Shown here: piece after piece, positions 10,057 through 16,837 of the stretch
Layout of the letters: every line of letters begins with the position of its first letter
Numbering within the stretch: position 1 is the stretch's first letter
Assembly: GCA_902802515.1 (NCBI GenBank)
Contig: CADCMM010000014.1
Location: 1 to 33,793, forward strand
Direction of reading: 5' to 3'
Length of the DNA: 33,793 bases
DNA from: an uncultured Lachnospiraceae bacterium
GTDB taxonomy: Bacteria > Bacillota > Clostridia > Lachnospirales > Lachnospiraceae
Notes under the pieces: generated by a model
Databases searched by the model: none
What the model saw: only the letters and a program-made list of their open reading frames with translations
What the model was told of the DNA's origin: nothing
Program-made: the position numbers and the translations under genes

Positions 10057-10334
10057 TGTATATAACTATGATACTTGTAACATGTTTTTAATGGGTTATT
10101 TGTTTTACTTGCACTAACGTGAGTTCCATTCCACCCCGTTTTCCATCCACTATCATATGATCCCTCCTGGATTCTAACTCTGGCACCTCTGTATCCGCTC
10201 TCATTATAAGCCCAGGCCTCAATTCCTGTTGTTATGTTACTCCAAGTATAATATCCGTAAAGAGTTTCGCCAACCACAGGTGTTACACAAGCCAAAGAAG
10301 ATGCCATTATCAGCGCTACTATAGATTTTTTCAT
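10053..10334 (-). CDS. Secreted lactococcin-972-like bacteriocin precursor
   Basis: A 93-residue precursor with a Sec signal (residues 1-22, basic MKKS, hydrophobic core, TPVVG), giving a mature peptide of about 71 residues. Lactococcin 972 itself is 91 residues with a 25-residue leader. The mature part is rich in Gly, Tyr, Trp, Ser and Asn. It shows the family layout: an early Tyr/Trp cluster, RGARVRIQEGSYDSGWK, then GWNGTHVSASKTNN and an aromatic tail (YKYHSYIQ). It has one Cys near the end, which lactococcin 972 lacks. It has a strong AGGAGG site and is coupled by ATGA to the permease. Another secreted peptide role is possible, as similarity was judged by eye. Confidence 0.6.
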   Translation of the reverse strand: MKKSIVALIMASSLACVTPVVGETLYGYYTWSNITTGIEAWAYNESGYRGARVRIQEGSYDSGWKTGWNGTHVSASKTNNPLKTCYKYHSYIQ

Positions 10335-10373
10335 AGTTAACCTCCTAACTCTAGATAAATATTCTAATTTTTA

Positions 10374-10520
10374 TCAGTTCTTTTTTGCTTTAATTACCTC
10401 TGGAATCTTAGGGTCAAATAACCCCGGCACCATACATTTTCCCACTGCTTTTCCGCCCAAAAACACGGCAAAATCACCTAATTCTTTTATAATGACTTTT
10501 TTTACAGATTTATCTTTCAT
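10374..10520 (-). CDS. agrD: AgrD-like cyclic autoinducer peptide precursor
   Basis: A 48-residue ORF. It has an amphipathic N-terminal helix (KSVKKVIIKELGDFAVFLGG), a Cys-containing core (KCMVPGL) and the acidic/proline tail typical of AgrD (FDPKIPEVI). By alignment with Listeria and Clostridium AgrD (ring, two residues, P-x-x-P), the thiolactone ring is probably Cys-Met-Val-Pro-Gly-Leu, though Phe could be the last ring residue. A strong AGGAGG lies 8 nt before the ATG. The toxin gene starts 39 bp downstream on the same strand, so agrD is the first gene of the toxin operon. It is separated from agrB by agrC, which is unusual. Confidence 0.82.
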   Translation of the reverse strand: MKDKSVKKVIIKELGDFAVFLGGKAVGKCMVPGLFDPKIPEVIKAKKN

Positions 10521-10610
10521 CTTCACCACCTCCTCCCATTTCAACTCGTAAAACTATTGATACTGCATTTTCATAATATCTCTGTATCTATATAGTTTTA
10601 TCTCGAACTA

Positions 10611-10639
10611 ATTATATCAATTCCAAGAATTACTTTATA
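10611..10639 (-). promoter_or_regulatory. Probable activator-dependent promoter of the agrD-toxin operon
   Basis: On the minus strand a perfect TATAAT (10616-10611) lies about 90 bp before agrD. The hexamer 17 bp upstream is TATAAA, a poor -35, as expected for a promoter that needs an activator such as AgrA. I searched 10521-10799 for LytTR-type direct repeats and found none that convince me. The region is very AT-rich and holds an inverted repeat TACGT-CATTA-ACGTA near 10706-10720. Confidence 0.45.
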
Positions 10640-10746
10640 AAAAATGAACAAGCAGAAAAATATCAGTAAAAAGCGTTTTTATTTTTTGATAGAAAACGAA
10701 AATTACGTCATTAACGTATCATGTTTCTTAAATTTATTTTATTGGA

Positions 10747-10776
10747 TTGACTTTATATCTATGAACTATATATAAT
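10747..10776 (+). promoter_or_regulatory. Promoter of agrC
   Basis: TTGACT (10747-10752) and TATAAT (10771-10776) are 18 bp apart. Transcription would start only about 15 nt before the AAAGGGGGA ribosome site. This promoter diverges from that of agrD. Confidence 0.65.
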
Positions 10777-10799
10777 ATTTCGTAAAGGGGGATTGGGTG

Positions 10800-12107
10800 A
10801 TGATTTATTTATTGATCTACTGTTTGAACGCGCTTGTTTACTTATTGCCCCTTTTAACTTTTCTCCCTTTCCATATTTCGCTGCTCAACAAGATCAGCAT
10901 ATACATTATTATACTTGGCAATATTTTCATAATGGTTTACTGTATTGGCAACATAGGTGTCGTTTTCCTCCTACTGTCTGTCAGTCTCTTTCTAAGCTTT
11001 CTCGACACCCACAGATTACGCAATGTATGTCTATTTTTTGCTTCGTATATGTTTTGTGTATTTTGGGATAATTTATTTACTGTTTTATGGAATATTCTGG
11101 GATTTCCAATCACAGATATTCTCAGGCAGAATACCGCGCTATATATTACTTACACTGTACTATATACCCTGTTGCTTTTCCTCCTCAGCAAACTACTTGT
11201 TTGGGGAATCCACAAAATAATCATCCCAAAAAACTATGCTGTGATTCCAAAAGAAGTCTGGGGGGCTATTTTCATCAATCTCCTTATTTGTCTGATTATT
11301 TTCGTTTTTAATATAGTTGTTGGAGAGCGAATTGGATATAATAAGAATATCATTGTGTTCAACTGCATTCTCTTCGGTTTTTATATGATGGTATCCACTA
11401 TATCAATCCTTAATTCCATAAAAACATACATAGTAAAATCAGATATGCAATCTAAGCAGGATGCATACGATACGCTTCAAAAATATACCCAACAAATTGA
11501 AACTATGTATTCTGACATTCGGTCTTTCAAGCACGATTATCTTAATATAATGGCTTCCATGTCAGGCTTTATTGAAGAAGGCGATATGAGTGGACTAACA
11601 CAGTACTTTTCAAAGAGTATTGTTCCTCTTAGTTCTCAGATAAATAAAAGCAATTATAAACTCAATCAGCTTATGAACATTAAAATTTCTGAAATAAAAA
11701 GTATTATTTCAGCAAAGATAACTTATGCTCATGAAATAGGTGTTGAAGTAAATGTCGAAATTATCGATCCCATCTACACTATTCCAATGGGGACTCTTGA
11801 TCTGGCAAGAGTTCTGGGGATTTTTCTTGATAATGCAATAGAAGGAGCCCTAGAAACAGACACCCCCACAATATCATTTGCCATGATCAACAATATAGGC
11901 TCTGTTACCATTATCATTTTAAACAACTATATCAAGCACAACATCCCTTATTATGACCTCAAAAAAATTTCCATCTCTACTAAAGGAAAGAATCGAGGAA
12001 TCGGATTACATAATGCGGAGAATATTTTATCTAAATATCCTAATATCGTTCATGATACAGAAATGAAAGACCATGAATTTATTCAGCGTCTGGAAATTTT
12101 CAAATAG
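10800..12107 (+). CDS. agrC: AgrC-like sensor histidine kinase (HPK10 type)
   Basis: A 435-residue membrane kinase expected to sense the cyclic AgrD peptide and pass phosphate to AgrA. The N-terminal half (about 1-205) is hydrophobic with about six TM helices. A coiled linker follows, then the phospho-acceptor box DIRSFKHDYLNIMASMSGF and an ATPase domain with LGIFLDNAIEGALE (N box) and GIGLHNAENIL (G box). This layout is that of AgrC. ATG at 10800 is preferred over GTG at 10797; both follow AGGGGGA. The 3' end overlaps the convergent agrB gene by 8 bp. It has its own promoter and diverges from agrD. Confidence 0.88.
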   Translation: MIYLLIYCLNALVYLLPLLTFLPFHISLLNKISIYIIILGNIFIMVYCIGNIGVVFLLLSVSLFLSFLDTHRLRNVCLFFASYMFCVFWDNLFTVLWNILGFPITDILRQNTALYITYTVLYTLLLFLLSKLLVWGIHKIIIPKNYAVIPKEVWGAIFINLLICLIIFVFNIVVGERIGYNKNIIVFNCILFGFYMMVSTISILNSIKTYIVKSDMQSKQDAYDTLQKYTQQIETMYSDIRSFKHDYLNIMASMSGFIEEGDMSGLTQYFSKSIVPLSSQINKSNYKLNQLMNIKISEIKSIISAKITYAHEIGVEVNVEIIDPIYTIPMGTLDLARVLGIFLDNAIEGALETDTPTISFAMINNIGSVTIIILNNYIKHNIPYYDLKKISISTKGKNRGIGLHNAENILSKYPNIVHDTEMKDHEFIQRLEIFK

Positions 12108-12663
12108 CCCACCTTGTCTTTATATGTTGCAGAATTAATGTAACCACCTCAAACAGAGCGGCAAGTGTTATCAGGTCTCTTATTTGGGAACAACAAATAG
12201 CGGTCATCATGTAAGAAAATACAAGAATACAGGAACAATATTTCTGAGATATTCGATTTGACTGGCCAATGGGATTATTCTCTGTTCCTTGTGGTGACAG
12301 CCAATACGTTATTATAATTAATATAATAAACAGAACCACAGTCTGCAGGATATTTAAAGTTAGCATTTCGCTGATCTTTACTCCGCCAATAACCATACAT
12401 CCCGTTCCAATCAAGCATCCTATACTGCTTTTCAAGTGTATGCCTCCGGATACCATCCTGAAAATGCCAAAGACTAGCATAAAGATCAACGTTTCTGTCA
12501 AAATCGATAAATACAATGCCAAAAGCAGAATGAGGCCAATCATACATACATCATGCAGCAGAACTTCAATTCCCAGCTTCATTTTTGCAAGTTCAATTTC
12601 TTCACGGGTTATGAATTTAGCAAAGTATTGTGTAATTTTATCTGCAATGTCTTCCAAAATCAT
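12100..12663 (-). CDS. agrB: AgrB-like peptide-processing membrane protease
   Basis: AgrB cuts the AgrD tail and forms the thiolactone ring. The protein is 187 residues with several TM helices. The catalytic pair is in RMVSGGIHLKSSIGC: His76 and Cys83 in this numbering, the same spacing as in S. aureus AgrB. ATG at 12663 follows AGGAGGTGAAA at ideal distance; a GTG two codons earlier would overlap the ribosome site. It lies on the opposite strand to agrC and agrA and converges with agrC (8-bp overlap). A -10 TATAAT lies just upstream (about 12685-12690) with a weak -35. Confidence 0.92.
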   Translation of the reverse strand: MILEDIADKITQYFAKFITREEIELAKMKLGIEVLLHDVCMIGLILLLALYLSILTETLIFMLVFGIFRMVSGGIHLKSSIGCLIGTGCMVIGGVKISEMLTLNILQTVVLFIILIIITYWLSPQGTENNPIGQSNRISQKYCSCILVFSYMMTAICCSQIRDLITLAALFEVVTLILQHIKTRWAI

Positions 12664-12731
12664 TTTCACCTCCTGATGTTGAATTATATCTTATCGTCCG
12701 TCTTTATAAATAAAACTAGAATAAAAAGGGA

Positions 12732-12747
12732 AATATGAAATCATATT
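12732..12747. promoter_or_regulatory. Inverted repeat between agrB and agrA
   Basis: AATATGA-AA-TCATATT is a perfect 7-bp-arm inverted repeat in the divergent agrB/agrA region. It lies about 45 bp upstream of the agrB -10 and about 50 bp upstream of the agrA -35. It could be an operator for either gene. AT-rich DNA makes chance palindromes more likely. Confidence 0.3.
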
Positions 12748-12797
12748 CGTTTTAGGAAGACAGAAATTATGCAAATTGCTACATTTATTATATTGTC

Positions 12798-12825
12798 TTG
12801 CAACAAAAATAATATACGGTATAAT
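12798..12825 (+). promoter_or_regulatory. Promoter of agrA
   Basis: TTGCAA (12798-12803) and TATAAT (12820-12825) are 16 bp apart. The gene starts 37 bp after the -10, behind AAGGGAAAGG. Confidence 0.6.
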
Positions 12826-12862
12826 GAATTTATAATATTGAATATTTAAGGGAAAGGTTATT

Positions 12863-13588
12863 ATGCTCGACATCTATATTTGTGAAGACAATGAACAGCA
12901 GTTAAAGCTGTTTGAAAAATACGTTCGTGATGTGATAATGATTGAAGAATTGGATATGCATATATGCGCTTCCTCTAAAAATCCGTATGAAATAATTGAT
13001 CATGTCAAGACTGCCAAAAATCTAGGTTTATTTTTCTTGGATATTGATTTGAACTCCTCCATCAATGGCCTTCAATTAGCACAGGAAATCAGAAAATATC
13101 AGCCCCGATGTTTTATTATTTTTATTACATCTCACTCCGAAATGAGTTTTCTTACCTTTCAATATAAAGTCGAGGCGCTTGATTACATCATTAAAGATAA
13201 TTTTTCAAAAATTCACGAAAAAATTCATGAATGTATGCTCAATGTTAACGAAAAGTATTCATCTGTCAATAATCATATAAATAAGGTATTTACTATAGCG
13301 CTAGGAGATAAAAATCTCAATATTGATTTTGATAATATACTCTTTTTTGAAACATCCTCTAATATTCACAAAATAATCCTTCACGCTAAAAATCGTATGA
13401 TTGAGTTTTCCGGTCAACTGAAGGATGTTCAAGCTCAGTTGGACAGCAGGTTTTACAGATGCCATCGTTCCTACATTGTAAACAAGCACAACATCAAAGA
13501 AATCGATTTCAAGCAGAGTATAGTTTATATGACAAATGGTGAAACATGCCTGTTATCCGTTCGGATGAAAAAAGGTCTTAAACATTGA
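12863..13588 (+). CDS. agrA: AgrA-like LytTR response regulator
   Basis: A 241-residue regulator. The receiver domain has the acidic pair (CEDNEQQ, residues 7-9), the phospho-acceptor Asp in LFFLDIDLN (about 57), ITS (about 95) and the conserved Lys in YIIK. The C-terminal half is a LytTR DNA-binding domain (HKIILHAKNRMIEFSGQL, FYRCHRSYIVNKHNI). It is the expected partner of the AgrC-like kinase, although agrB (opposite strand) lies between them. Its stop codon lies 8 bp before the start of the second 4Fe-4S gene remnant. That mirrors the left end, where the ATPase stops 5 bp before the first remnant. Confidence 0.9.
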   Translation: MLDIYICEDNEQQLKLFEKYVRDVIMIEELDMHICASSKNPYEIIDHVKTAKNLGLFFLDIDLNSSINGLQLAQEIRKYQPRCFIIFITSHSEMSFLTFQYKVEALDYIIKDNFSKIHEKIHECMLNVNEKYSSVNNHINKVFTIALGDKNLNIDFDNILFFETSSNIHKIILHAKNRMIEFSGQLKDVQAQLDSRFYRCHRSYIVNKHNIKEIDFKQSIVYMTNGETCLLSVRMKKGLKH

Positions 13589-13596
13589 GGTTCTAT

Positions 13597-13700
13597 TTAC
13601 CGTACCACTGCTTCTACCGGACATTCCCAATAACAGTTTTCGCAGTGCAGGTGCGCTTCTGCTCCACCACATACGCAATTGCGATTCCGCGAATGCAATA
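13597..13700 (-). pseudogene. Decayed second copy of the 4Fe-4S gene 3' end
   Basis: Read on the minus strand, 13700 to 13597 gives CIRGIAIAYVVEQK, then after a 1-base loss LHCENCYWECPVEAVVR and a stop. This matches CIRSTAIPYVTGEK and LHCGNCYRECPAEAVVR of the remnant at 7134. Nucleotide similarity starts just before both stop codons and is about three quarters by eye. Only about 100 bp is kept and the frame is broken. Both copies point the same way, so they form imperfect direct repeats around the agr/bacteriocin island. Confidence 0.8.
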
Positions 13701-13707
13701 TAGAAAT

Positions 13708-13828
13708 GGGGCTGTTGCAAAAAACTGGTAAGGAGTTTCGCATATCCATATGTACGCACCTAATGTCACAAACAGCAAGCGAACATAGGATAACGGAACT
13801 CCGTTAGCCAATATTTTGCAACGGCCCC
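13708..13828. mobile_element. 121-bp MITE-like element with long terminal inverted repeats
   Basis: The ends are GGGGCTGTTGCAAAA (13708-13722) and its near-perfect complement (13814-13828, 14 of 15 matching). The similarity continues inward for roughly 50 bp per arm with small indels (GGAGTT, TATCC, TATG, CGC in both arms), leaving a loop of about 15-20 bp. So the whole element folds as one long hairpin. It has no coding capacity. The ends resemble those of IS1182-like elements, but I can see no clear target duplication. It sits between the 4Fe-4S remnant and the VWA lipoprotein stop codon. Confidence 0.7.
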
Positions 13829-13835
13829 ACCTTTT

Positions 13836-15527
13836 TTATATCTGAACATTAAACAGGTTTCTCAGCTGATTTGCAATGTCATCGCTGTCCGCCTTAATAA
13901 AGGCTGCCTCGTTAATATTAGAAAGTTTTTCCAGCTCCCCGGTGTTGTCGTAATTGTAAGCGATAGAATAGATCGGCACCTGGAGACCGCCCACGATTCC
14001 TGTGATCCGATCCAGGGTATAACCCTCATTCTGATCGCCGTCCGTGAGCAGAAACAGCATCAGTTTCGCATCCGGCACTTCTTTCGCTTTCTCTTCCAGC
14101 ATCTGCAGTCCGGTCAGCACCGCGTCATAGGTGGCGGTGGATCCGGAAGCGGACAGTCCCTTCACCTCCCCGGAGAAGTAGGCTCTCTGTGTAGCGTCAA
14201 ACTGCGCGATGGGCAGATTGATCTTGACCCTGCTGGAATAACTGATCAGCCCCACATAGTGTTCCGATCCGATATAGGTGGACGCATTGACCAGGGATCG
14301 TTTCAGTGAATTGATGGGTTCTCCGTCCATAGAACCGGAAACGTCCGCCACAAACACCGCAATAATGGGTTTCCCGCCGTTCTTGTTCTGTTTCCATACT
14401 TTCTGGGCGGCCAGATATCCGGCGCCGTCCAGCCCCGCGTTGCCTGGATCATAATCATCATGCAGATTGAACCCTTTCTGGGAAGCCAACTTCTGGCTCT
14501 TCTCATTCTGGCAATACTCCACAAACAGCTTTGCGGCTTCCTTCTCTTCCTCACTGCAGTAATCGAAAGTGTAGACCGGGTGGTCATGCCGGATGCCTGC
14601 CGGAATATACTCATATCCCTTAAGCTCCGGTGTGTTTACATAGGCCTGTTCTTCCATAACCATGGCATTGATAATACCTTTTGCAGCCTTATTTCGAAGC
14701 ACTGCGGTGGTGTAAGCCGCCGTAGGCGCCACTTTCTGATAATCCGTCAGTTTTTCTACCGCCTGCTGGGAAAGAGGATCGTTCTCATCAAAAGATTTCA
14801 GCATCTCTGCCAGAATATTAAGGCCGGTGGAGGAGGTATAGGGATTTGTGTAAGCAAACACCAGATCCTGATTGATCGTTGCCTCCATCACATTTCCCAC
14901 GGTTGCCTCTTTGTATTTTTCTATAAATTTGTCATAGACATCTTTTTTGATCAGAATACCCGCAGTGTTACCCGCGATGCGATCCGTCAGTTTCTCTACG
15001 CCCACACCGGAAGAGCGCAGCATCTCCCCCCAGGCGTAATTGCTGGGAGCGAATACCTGCGGTCGGTACCCGCCGGAAACAATATAGGTAAGTCCTTCAC
15101 CGGAGGTGATCTTCCGCACAGATACGCTTACCGTCTTATTCCCAATTTTGTAACCTTCCTTATTGAAATCTTTTGCCACCAGATTCATCCAGTCATCCGG
15201 CGCCTCGGCGCTCATCTCCGTTGCGGCCGCAATCTCAATGTCAATGTCTCCGCTGCCCGTCACCGTAAGAGGGAATGTACTGATATCCGCCAGGGCATCC
15301 GCCTCGGAAATCTCGTCCGCGTCAATATCCAGCGTGGGATTTTGCTCTGTCGTCACAGCCACCTTTTTCATCAGGGAGGAAAGTTCTGCCTGCGCATCTT
15401 CATAAGAGAGTGCATCTTTTCTGTCCTCATTCTCCGTTCTGGTCCCGCCGCCGCATCCGGCAAGTGAGCAGACCATGACCACAGCTAACCCTATACTTGC
15501 ACACTTCTTTGCGAATCTCGTTTTCAT
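13836..15527 (-). CDS. Lipoprotein with substrate-binding-like and VWA domains
   Basis: A 563-residue exported lipoprotein. The signal ends in a lipobox, SLAGC, with Cys25. A Ser/Asp/Glu-rich linker follows (about 30-85). Residues about 85-350 look like a periplasmic-binding-protein-type domain (QVFAPSNYAWGEMLRSSG, LVFAYTNPYTSSTGLNIL). Residues about 385-563 are a von Willebrand A domain with an intact MIDAS: DVSGS (Asp395, Ser397, Ser399), a Thr in SATYDAV, and LLTDGDQ. It should bind a metal-dependent ligand outside the membrane. AGGAGG overlaps the end of the upstream gene, with a 1-bp gap, so translation is coupled. The ligand is unknown. Confidence 0.85.
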   Translation of the reverse strand: MKTRFAKKCASIGLAVVMVCSLAGCGGGTRTENEDRKDALSYEDAQAELSSLMKKVAVTTEQNPTLDIDADEISEADALADISTFPLTVTGSGDIDIEIAAATEMSAEAPDDWMNLVAKDFNKEGYKIGNKTVSVSVRKITSGEGLTYIVSGGYRPQVFAPSNYAWGEMLRSSGVGVEKLTDRIAGNTAGILIKKDVYDKFIEKYKEATVGNVMEATINQDLVFAYTNPYTSSTGLNILAEMLKSFDENDPLSQQAVEKLTDYQKVAPTAAYTTAVLRNKAAKGIINAMVMEEQAYVNTPELKGYEYIPAGIRHDHPVYTFDYCSEEEKEAAKLFVEYCQNEKSQKLASQKGFNLHDDYDPGNAGLDGAGYLAAQKVWKQNKNGGKPIIAVFVADVSGSMDGEPINSLKRSLVNASTYIGSEHYVGLISYSSRVKINLPIAQFDATQRAYFSGEVKGLSASGSTATYDAVLTGLQMLEEKAKEVPDAKLMLFLLTDGDQNEGYTLDRITGIVGGLQVPIYSIAYNYDNTGELEKLSNINEAAFIKADSDDIANQLRNLFNVQI

Positions 15528-15528
15528 A

Positions 15529-16257
15529 CTAATCCTCCTTTATCGAATCCAGTATCAGCTTCTTGTAAAGCTCCAGAGAATAGGTGTCCTGGGAGGAATC
15601 CCCCTGTCTGTTCAGAAATTCCGTCAGCGCAAACACGAATTCCTTCGTTTGCGTGAGCTGCTCCTGATTTGCGTCCCGGCACTCTTCTATCAGCTTCTCC
15701 AGCGCCGCAGCGTCCTCCTGTGAAGCGGGATCGTAGACCGTCATATAGTTGAGTACTTTTCGGATGTTCCTGCAGATATACTGTTCCACCTGATCCAATA
15801 CCTCCTCGGTATCGCCAAGCGTGCTTGCCTGATTGCTGGTAAGAAGATTTGCCAGCCGCTCCTGATAGCTGTCCATCTGACACATCTGGGCCGCCAGGCC
15901 TCCGATGGCATCCTGAAGTGCCCTCCATTTTCCGGAAGCGTTCTCTTTCAGCAACTCCCGAACTTTTACGTCTGTAAGGCGTCCGTTCACCGGGAGATCC
16001 GCCTCCAGCTTCTGTCTATCGGCGCTTTGTTCCCTCTCCTCTTTTTTCGCAGCATTCTTTTTGCGCGCGTCCCGCAGCGATAAGATCAGGAATAATATCA
16101 CCAGAGCCACCTCAGCAATAAGCCCCCCCTGGTAGAGTCCCCGGTAAGAACGGATCCCTATGCTGATCACCACGGAATCCTTTGACAGCACCAGCATGAG
16201 AATGCCGATCCCCACGATCACCAAGAAAACCGACATCGTAATCCTGAGTTTTCTCAT
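15529..16257 (-). CDS. Two-TM membrane protein with cytoplasmic helical domain, function unknown
   Basis: A 242-residue protein I do not recognise. Two TM helices (about 8-24 and 45-62) are separated by a short outside loop. A basic stretch follows (RDARKKNAAKKEER), then a helical, Glu/Gln-rich domain. The start ATG at 16257 overlaps the upstream stop (ATGA) and follows GAGAGGTGG. The frame stays open further upstream to 16506, but that part lies inside the preceding gene. Its position between a coiled-coil protein and a VWA lipoprotein suggests a shared membrane complex. Confidence 0.75.
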   Translation of the reverse strand: MRKLRITMSVFLVIVGIGILMLVLSKDSVVISIGIRSYRGLYQGGLIAEVALVILFLILSLRDARKKNAAKKEEREQSADRQKLEADLPVNGRLTDVKVRELLKENASGKWRALQDAIGGLAAQMCQMDSYQERLANLLTSNQASTLGDTEEVLDQVEQYICRNIRKVLNYMTVYDPASQEDAAALEKLIEECRDANQEQLTQTKEFVFALTEFLNRQGDSSQDTYSLELYKKLILDSIKED

Positions 16258-16784
16258 TTGTTTACCACCTCTCCCCGTCTTCTGTAAACCTCTGTCGAAG
16301 GAAACGCCTTGATCAGAGTTTCCTTTAATTTTTCCATCAGAAACGCTTCCTGTGCCTTGGTGTTCTGTTTCCACGCAGCTCCTGCATATTCCATGGACTG
16401 CAGGATTTCTTTCGTCAGCTGAATATCGATCAGCACCTGAGCCAGTTCCTTTTCCAGAACCATAAGGGTTGTCCGGATACTTAAGACGCGCTCCTCCAAA
16501 GCACATCCATCCTCTCCGTCAATCCGTTGTATGATCTCCTCCAGTTCTGTTTTTGTCGTTTCGATACGCTGCTTTAAATTCTCCCGACAGGACAACTGAT
16601 ATTCTACTTTTATCTGCAGTAATCCCAGTTCCCGCGCCAGCTGCTCTCCATTCATCTGCTGCAGTTGCAAGGCCAGTGCTGTTCCCTCTCTGGTCAGCTG
16701 CTCCAATTCTTTTGTATATTCCCTGGCACTATCCTGCAGCGTCATGCTTTTTTGTGTATATAATTTTTTCTTAAGTTCCGTCAT
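16254..16784 (-). CDS. Coiled-coil protein, function unknown
   Basis: A 176-residue soluble protein that is almost entirely helical, with heptad-like Leu/Glu/Lys patterns (for example LKQRIETTKTELEEIIQRI). It has no signal or TM helix. It resembles structural partners of TelA/XpaC-type membrane complexes only in a general way, so no family is named. It lies 53 bp after the hydrogenase gene on the same strand without a clear terminator, and overlaps the next gene by 4 bp. Its ribosome site (AAGGCGAG) is weak, so it may depend on upstream translation. Confidence 0.7.
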   Translation of the reverse strand: MTELKKKLYTQKSMTLQDSAREYTKELEQLTREGTALALQLQQMNGEQLARELGLLQIKVEYQLSCRENLKQRIETTKTELEEIIQRIDGEDGCALEERVLSIRTTLMVLEKELAQVLIDIQLTKEILQSMEYAGAAWKQNTKAQEAFLMEKLKETLIKAFPSTEVYRRRGEVVNK

Positions 16785-16837
16785 CTCGCCTTATCAACCG
16801 CCGTTTCGACAATTTTTCCAAGGAGGGTCTCCTGCCT

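Noticed and set aside
10521..10799. AgrA/LytTR direct-repeat binding sites between agrD and agrC
   Set aside because: No pair with 21-22 bp spacing matched the known consensus; short CAGAAAAA/CAGTAAAA repeats are 11-12 bp apart and the DNA is very AT-rich.
12691..12873. 60-codon minus-strand frame between agrB and agrA, a possible second peptide
   Set aside because: It has no AgrD-like Cys/Pro core or clear ribosome site, and it overlaps the agrA promoter and start.
13553..13811. Small minus-strand open frames after agrA
   Set aside because: They run across the decayed 4Fe-4S fragment and the MITE-like hairpin and resemble no protein.
16258..16506. N-terminal extension of the 242-residue membrane protein
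   Set aside because: The open frame overlaps the coiled-coil gene, and the start at 16257 has a good ribosome site and an ATGA overlap.
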